64,000 bases of DNA, taken from Kaistella soli (lineage in GTDB: Bacteria; Bacteroidota; Bacteroidia; Flavobacteriales; Weeksellaceae). The translations under genes and the position numbers were made by a program. This document shows positions 62,537-64,000 of this stretch, piece after piece. The notes under the pieces are model-generated. The model searched no databases. It had not been told where the DNA came from and saw only the letters and a program-made list of their open reading frames with translations. The stretch lies in contig NZ_JAHOPF010000002.1 in NCBI RefSeq assembly GCF_019038595.1, forward strand, positions 186,001-250,000. The letters run 5' to 3'. Within the stretch, counting starts at the first letter, position 1, and every line of letters begins with the position of its first letter.

Positions 62537-63553
62537 ATGACAAAATTTTTACTTAGCGCTGCATTTTTAGCAGCATCATTTACTTTTGCCCAAACCTATG
62601 ATAACGGAGGTTTGAGTACAGGAGCTACCTCAAAAAGCGGTGTTGCTGCTCCTGCAGGCTATACCTGGTCTGAACTTCAAAATAATACAGGAAATACGGC
62701 GGAAGCTAACACCAGCCTGGGGTTGGGCGGAACGTACAGTTCTGCTTCAGCAAGCTTTTTTCTTGCAGACGATTTTACTGTTCCGGCCAATACACAATGG
62801 AATATTACCCGTATCGATTTTTTTGCGTACCAGACCGGTTATACCGGAAGTGCTTCTCCTTTCAATACGGTAAGAGTTAATATATTCAGTTCAGATCCTT
62901 CGGTGACGGGTGCGGTAAGTGTTTTTGGAGACGATACCGCCAATCGGTTTCTTTCCAGTGTAGATTCCAATATGTACAGAACCGGGAGCAGTGCGGTTCC
63001 GGTTGCTTCAGCTCCCGGAACTACCCGAAAAATATGGAAGGTTACAGCCAGTACTCCGGTTACTTTAGGATCCGGAACCTATTGGGTTAAGTATCAGTTA
63101 CAGAATGCAGTTACTGCCAATGCGGGATTTTTACCTCCGGTTACCATTGAAGGGACTAGAGGGTTACCCGGTTTTAACGGAAAGCAATATAATGCCATCG
63201 ATGGAACATGGACTTCAATCATCGACGCAGGAAATCCTGCCTCGGCACCGGATTATGCTTTGGATATGCCCTTTGTCATTACCTTCACCACGGGTAGTTT
63301 AGGAACAGATGCAGTAATGCAGTATGATAACAGAATAAAAGTGTACCCTAATCCGGTAAATGACTATTTCAGAATCAGTAATCCGGGAAAACTGGCGATC
63401 AGCTCAGTAGAAATAATGGATGCCAGCGCAAGAACTGTAAAAGTACTGAAAAGCGCTGATGAATATCAGGTTTCTGATCTTCCAAAAGGAAATTATCTGT
63501 TGAAAATTAACAGCAACGAAAGTCCGAAGATTACAAAACTGATTAAGCTTTAA
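62537..63553 (+). CDS. T9SS-exported protein of unknown function
   Basis: This 338-residue protein has a signal peptide (MTKFLLSAAFLAASFTFAQ), a beta-rich central part (about 20-250) starting YDNGGLSTGATSKSGVAAP, and a type A T9SS sorting domain (IKVYPNPVNDYFR to KITKLIKL). The central part has no domain I recognise. It is secreted or surface-attached. Confidence 0.85.
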   Translation: MTKFLLSAAFLAASFTFAQTYDNGGLSTGATSKSGVAAPAGYTWSELQNNTGNTAEANTSLGLGGTYSSASASFFLADDFTVPANTQWNITRIDFFAYQTGYTGSASPFNTVRVNIFSSDPSVTGAVSVFGDDTANRFLSSVDSNMYRTGSSAVPVASAPGTTRKIWKVTASTPVTLGSGTYWVKYQLQNAVTANAGFLPPVTIEGTRGLPGFNGKQYNAIDGTWTSIIDAGNPASAPDYALDMPFVITFTTGSLGTDAVMQYDNRIKVYPNPVNDYFRISNPGKLAISSVEIMDASARTVKVLKSADEYQVSDLPKGNYLLKINSNESPKITKLIKL

Positions 63554-63617
63554 ATAAAGAAGTAACTACCTCGACGCCTTTACTATTTTTGGTATTAATC
63601 TGAAATATTAACGTAAC

Positions 63618-63653
63618 AAAACCTCTTTTAAAACAGTTTAAAGGAGGTTTTTT
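63618..63653 (+). terminator. Terminator of the second T9SS gene
   Basis: AAACCTC pairs with GAGGTTT, with inner TTTAAA pairing and a T-run. Confidence 0.7.
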
Positions 63654-63926
63654 CACAGGTCAGAATCTCCAATCGGGATGGATAAGGTGTTTTCTCACAT
63701 GTCCAGGCTTAGGAGATACGGTAATATCCGGAATTATCTGTTCATGTATTGTGATTTATAATGGATTTTTAAAACAGTGTTTCAAGAATCCATCGCTGTC
63801 TGTTTCACTTTCTGCTGAAAGTTTCGAATATCTTAGTTCATCCTGTCAGCGGTTTAAAGGTCCATTTACCACCATTAAACAATTGCTAAGTGACTGATTT
63901 TCAATACCACTTATTTGTAAGAATAC

Positions 63927-63957
63927 TTTGTCCCCCTTAGTCCCCCATTTGTCCCCC
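63927..63957 (+). repeat. Phased 11-bp repeat, three units
   Basis: TTTGTCCCCC, TTAGTCCCCCA and TTTGTCCCC at close to an 11-bp period (the first step is 10 bp). Same family as 57688 and 62353. Confidence 0.7.
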
Positions 63958-64000
63958 TCCTGTTTTTGGTTTGGTTCATCAATGCCTGTATTTTTAGCGC

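Larger units (their letters stand above)
63554..64000. other. Gene-free end of the window
   Basis: It contains a terminator (63618-63653), AT-rich DNA, and a three-unit 11-bp repeat at 63927-63957. A gene probably starts beyond the window edge. Confidence 0.5.

Overview
The window is from a member of Bacteroidota, most likely a Chryseobacterium-like flavobacterium (family Weeksellaceae). The evidence is the low GC content, the Bacteroidota -7 promoter element TAnnTTTG in front of many genes, type IX secretion (T9SS) C-terminal sorting domains with the YPNPV motif, and accessory genes typical of Bacteroidota conjugative transposons (RteC, DUF1896, helicase/methylase, DUF4099/DUF3945 protein, TopB). 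The species call is an inference from gene content.

Region 1 (1 to about 24 kb) is part of an integrative conjugative element (ICE) of the CTnDOT-like class. Its backbone reads from right to left: rteC-like gene, two HTH_17 proteins, DUF4099/DUF3945 protein, topB, ORF6N protein, then DUF1896 and a giant methylase/helicase, with a second rteC facing the helicase and an ABC-2 permease tail at the window edge. No integrase, relaxase or transfer gene is in view, so the ICE continues beyond the left edge. A copper-defence module (7.4-16.3 kb) is inserted in the opposite orientation within the backbone. It holds an HMA-AraC sensor, the CopA P-type ATPase, a small HMA chaperone, a Cys-rich secreted protein, two DUF3347 proteins, a DUF305 protein, a haem-binding-domain protein and a multicopper oxidase with a beta-rich tail. 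It would sense copper in the cytoplasm, pump it out, bind it in the periplasm and oxidise Cu(I).

An IS110-family element (about 20605-21936) has split the DUF4099/DUF3945 gene. Its upstream non-coding region folds into two internal loops whose sequences match its own insertion site and its own ends. This is what a bridge RNA should look like, and the target guide can be read against the actual insertion site.

Region 2 (about 24.4-64 kb) is ordinary chromosome: mgsA; a peroxide-stress operon (nitroreductase-ohrR-ohr) with a perfect 24-bp palindrome over its promoter; a second topB; several SDR and OYE-type reductases; SlyD; an AddB-like nuclease; rsmG; an aspartate-type aminotransferase; the Nif3/coiled-coil pair; a K+ channel; a TauE/SafE exporter; a T9SS endonuclease; an orphan MnmA C-terminal domain; an M20 amidohydrolase; a trans-sulfuration PLP enzyme with a divergent Lrp regulator; and two further T9SS proteins, one with four 94-residue Ig-like repeats.

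The intergenic DNA is informative. There are four arrays of 11-bp phased repeats (47.6, 57.7, 62.4 and 63.9 kb), two homologous orphan small transcripts ending in GC-rich terminators (43.3 and 53.6 kb), a three-way-junction-like structure next to the ICE end (24.15 kb), and several degenerate repeats of about 100 bp.
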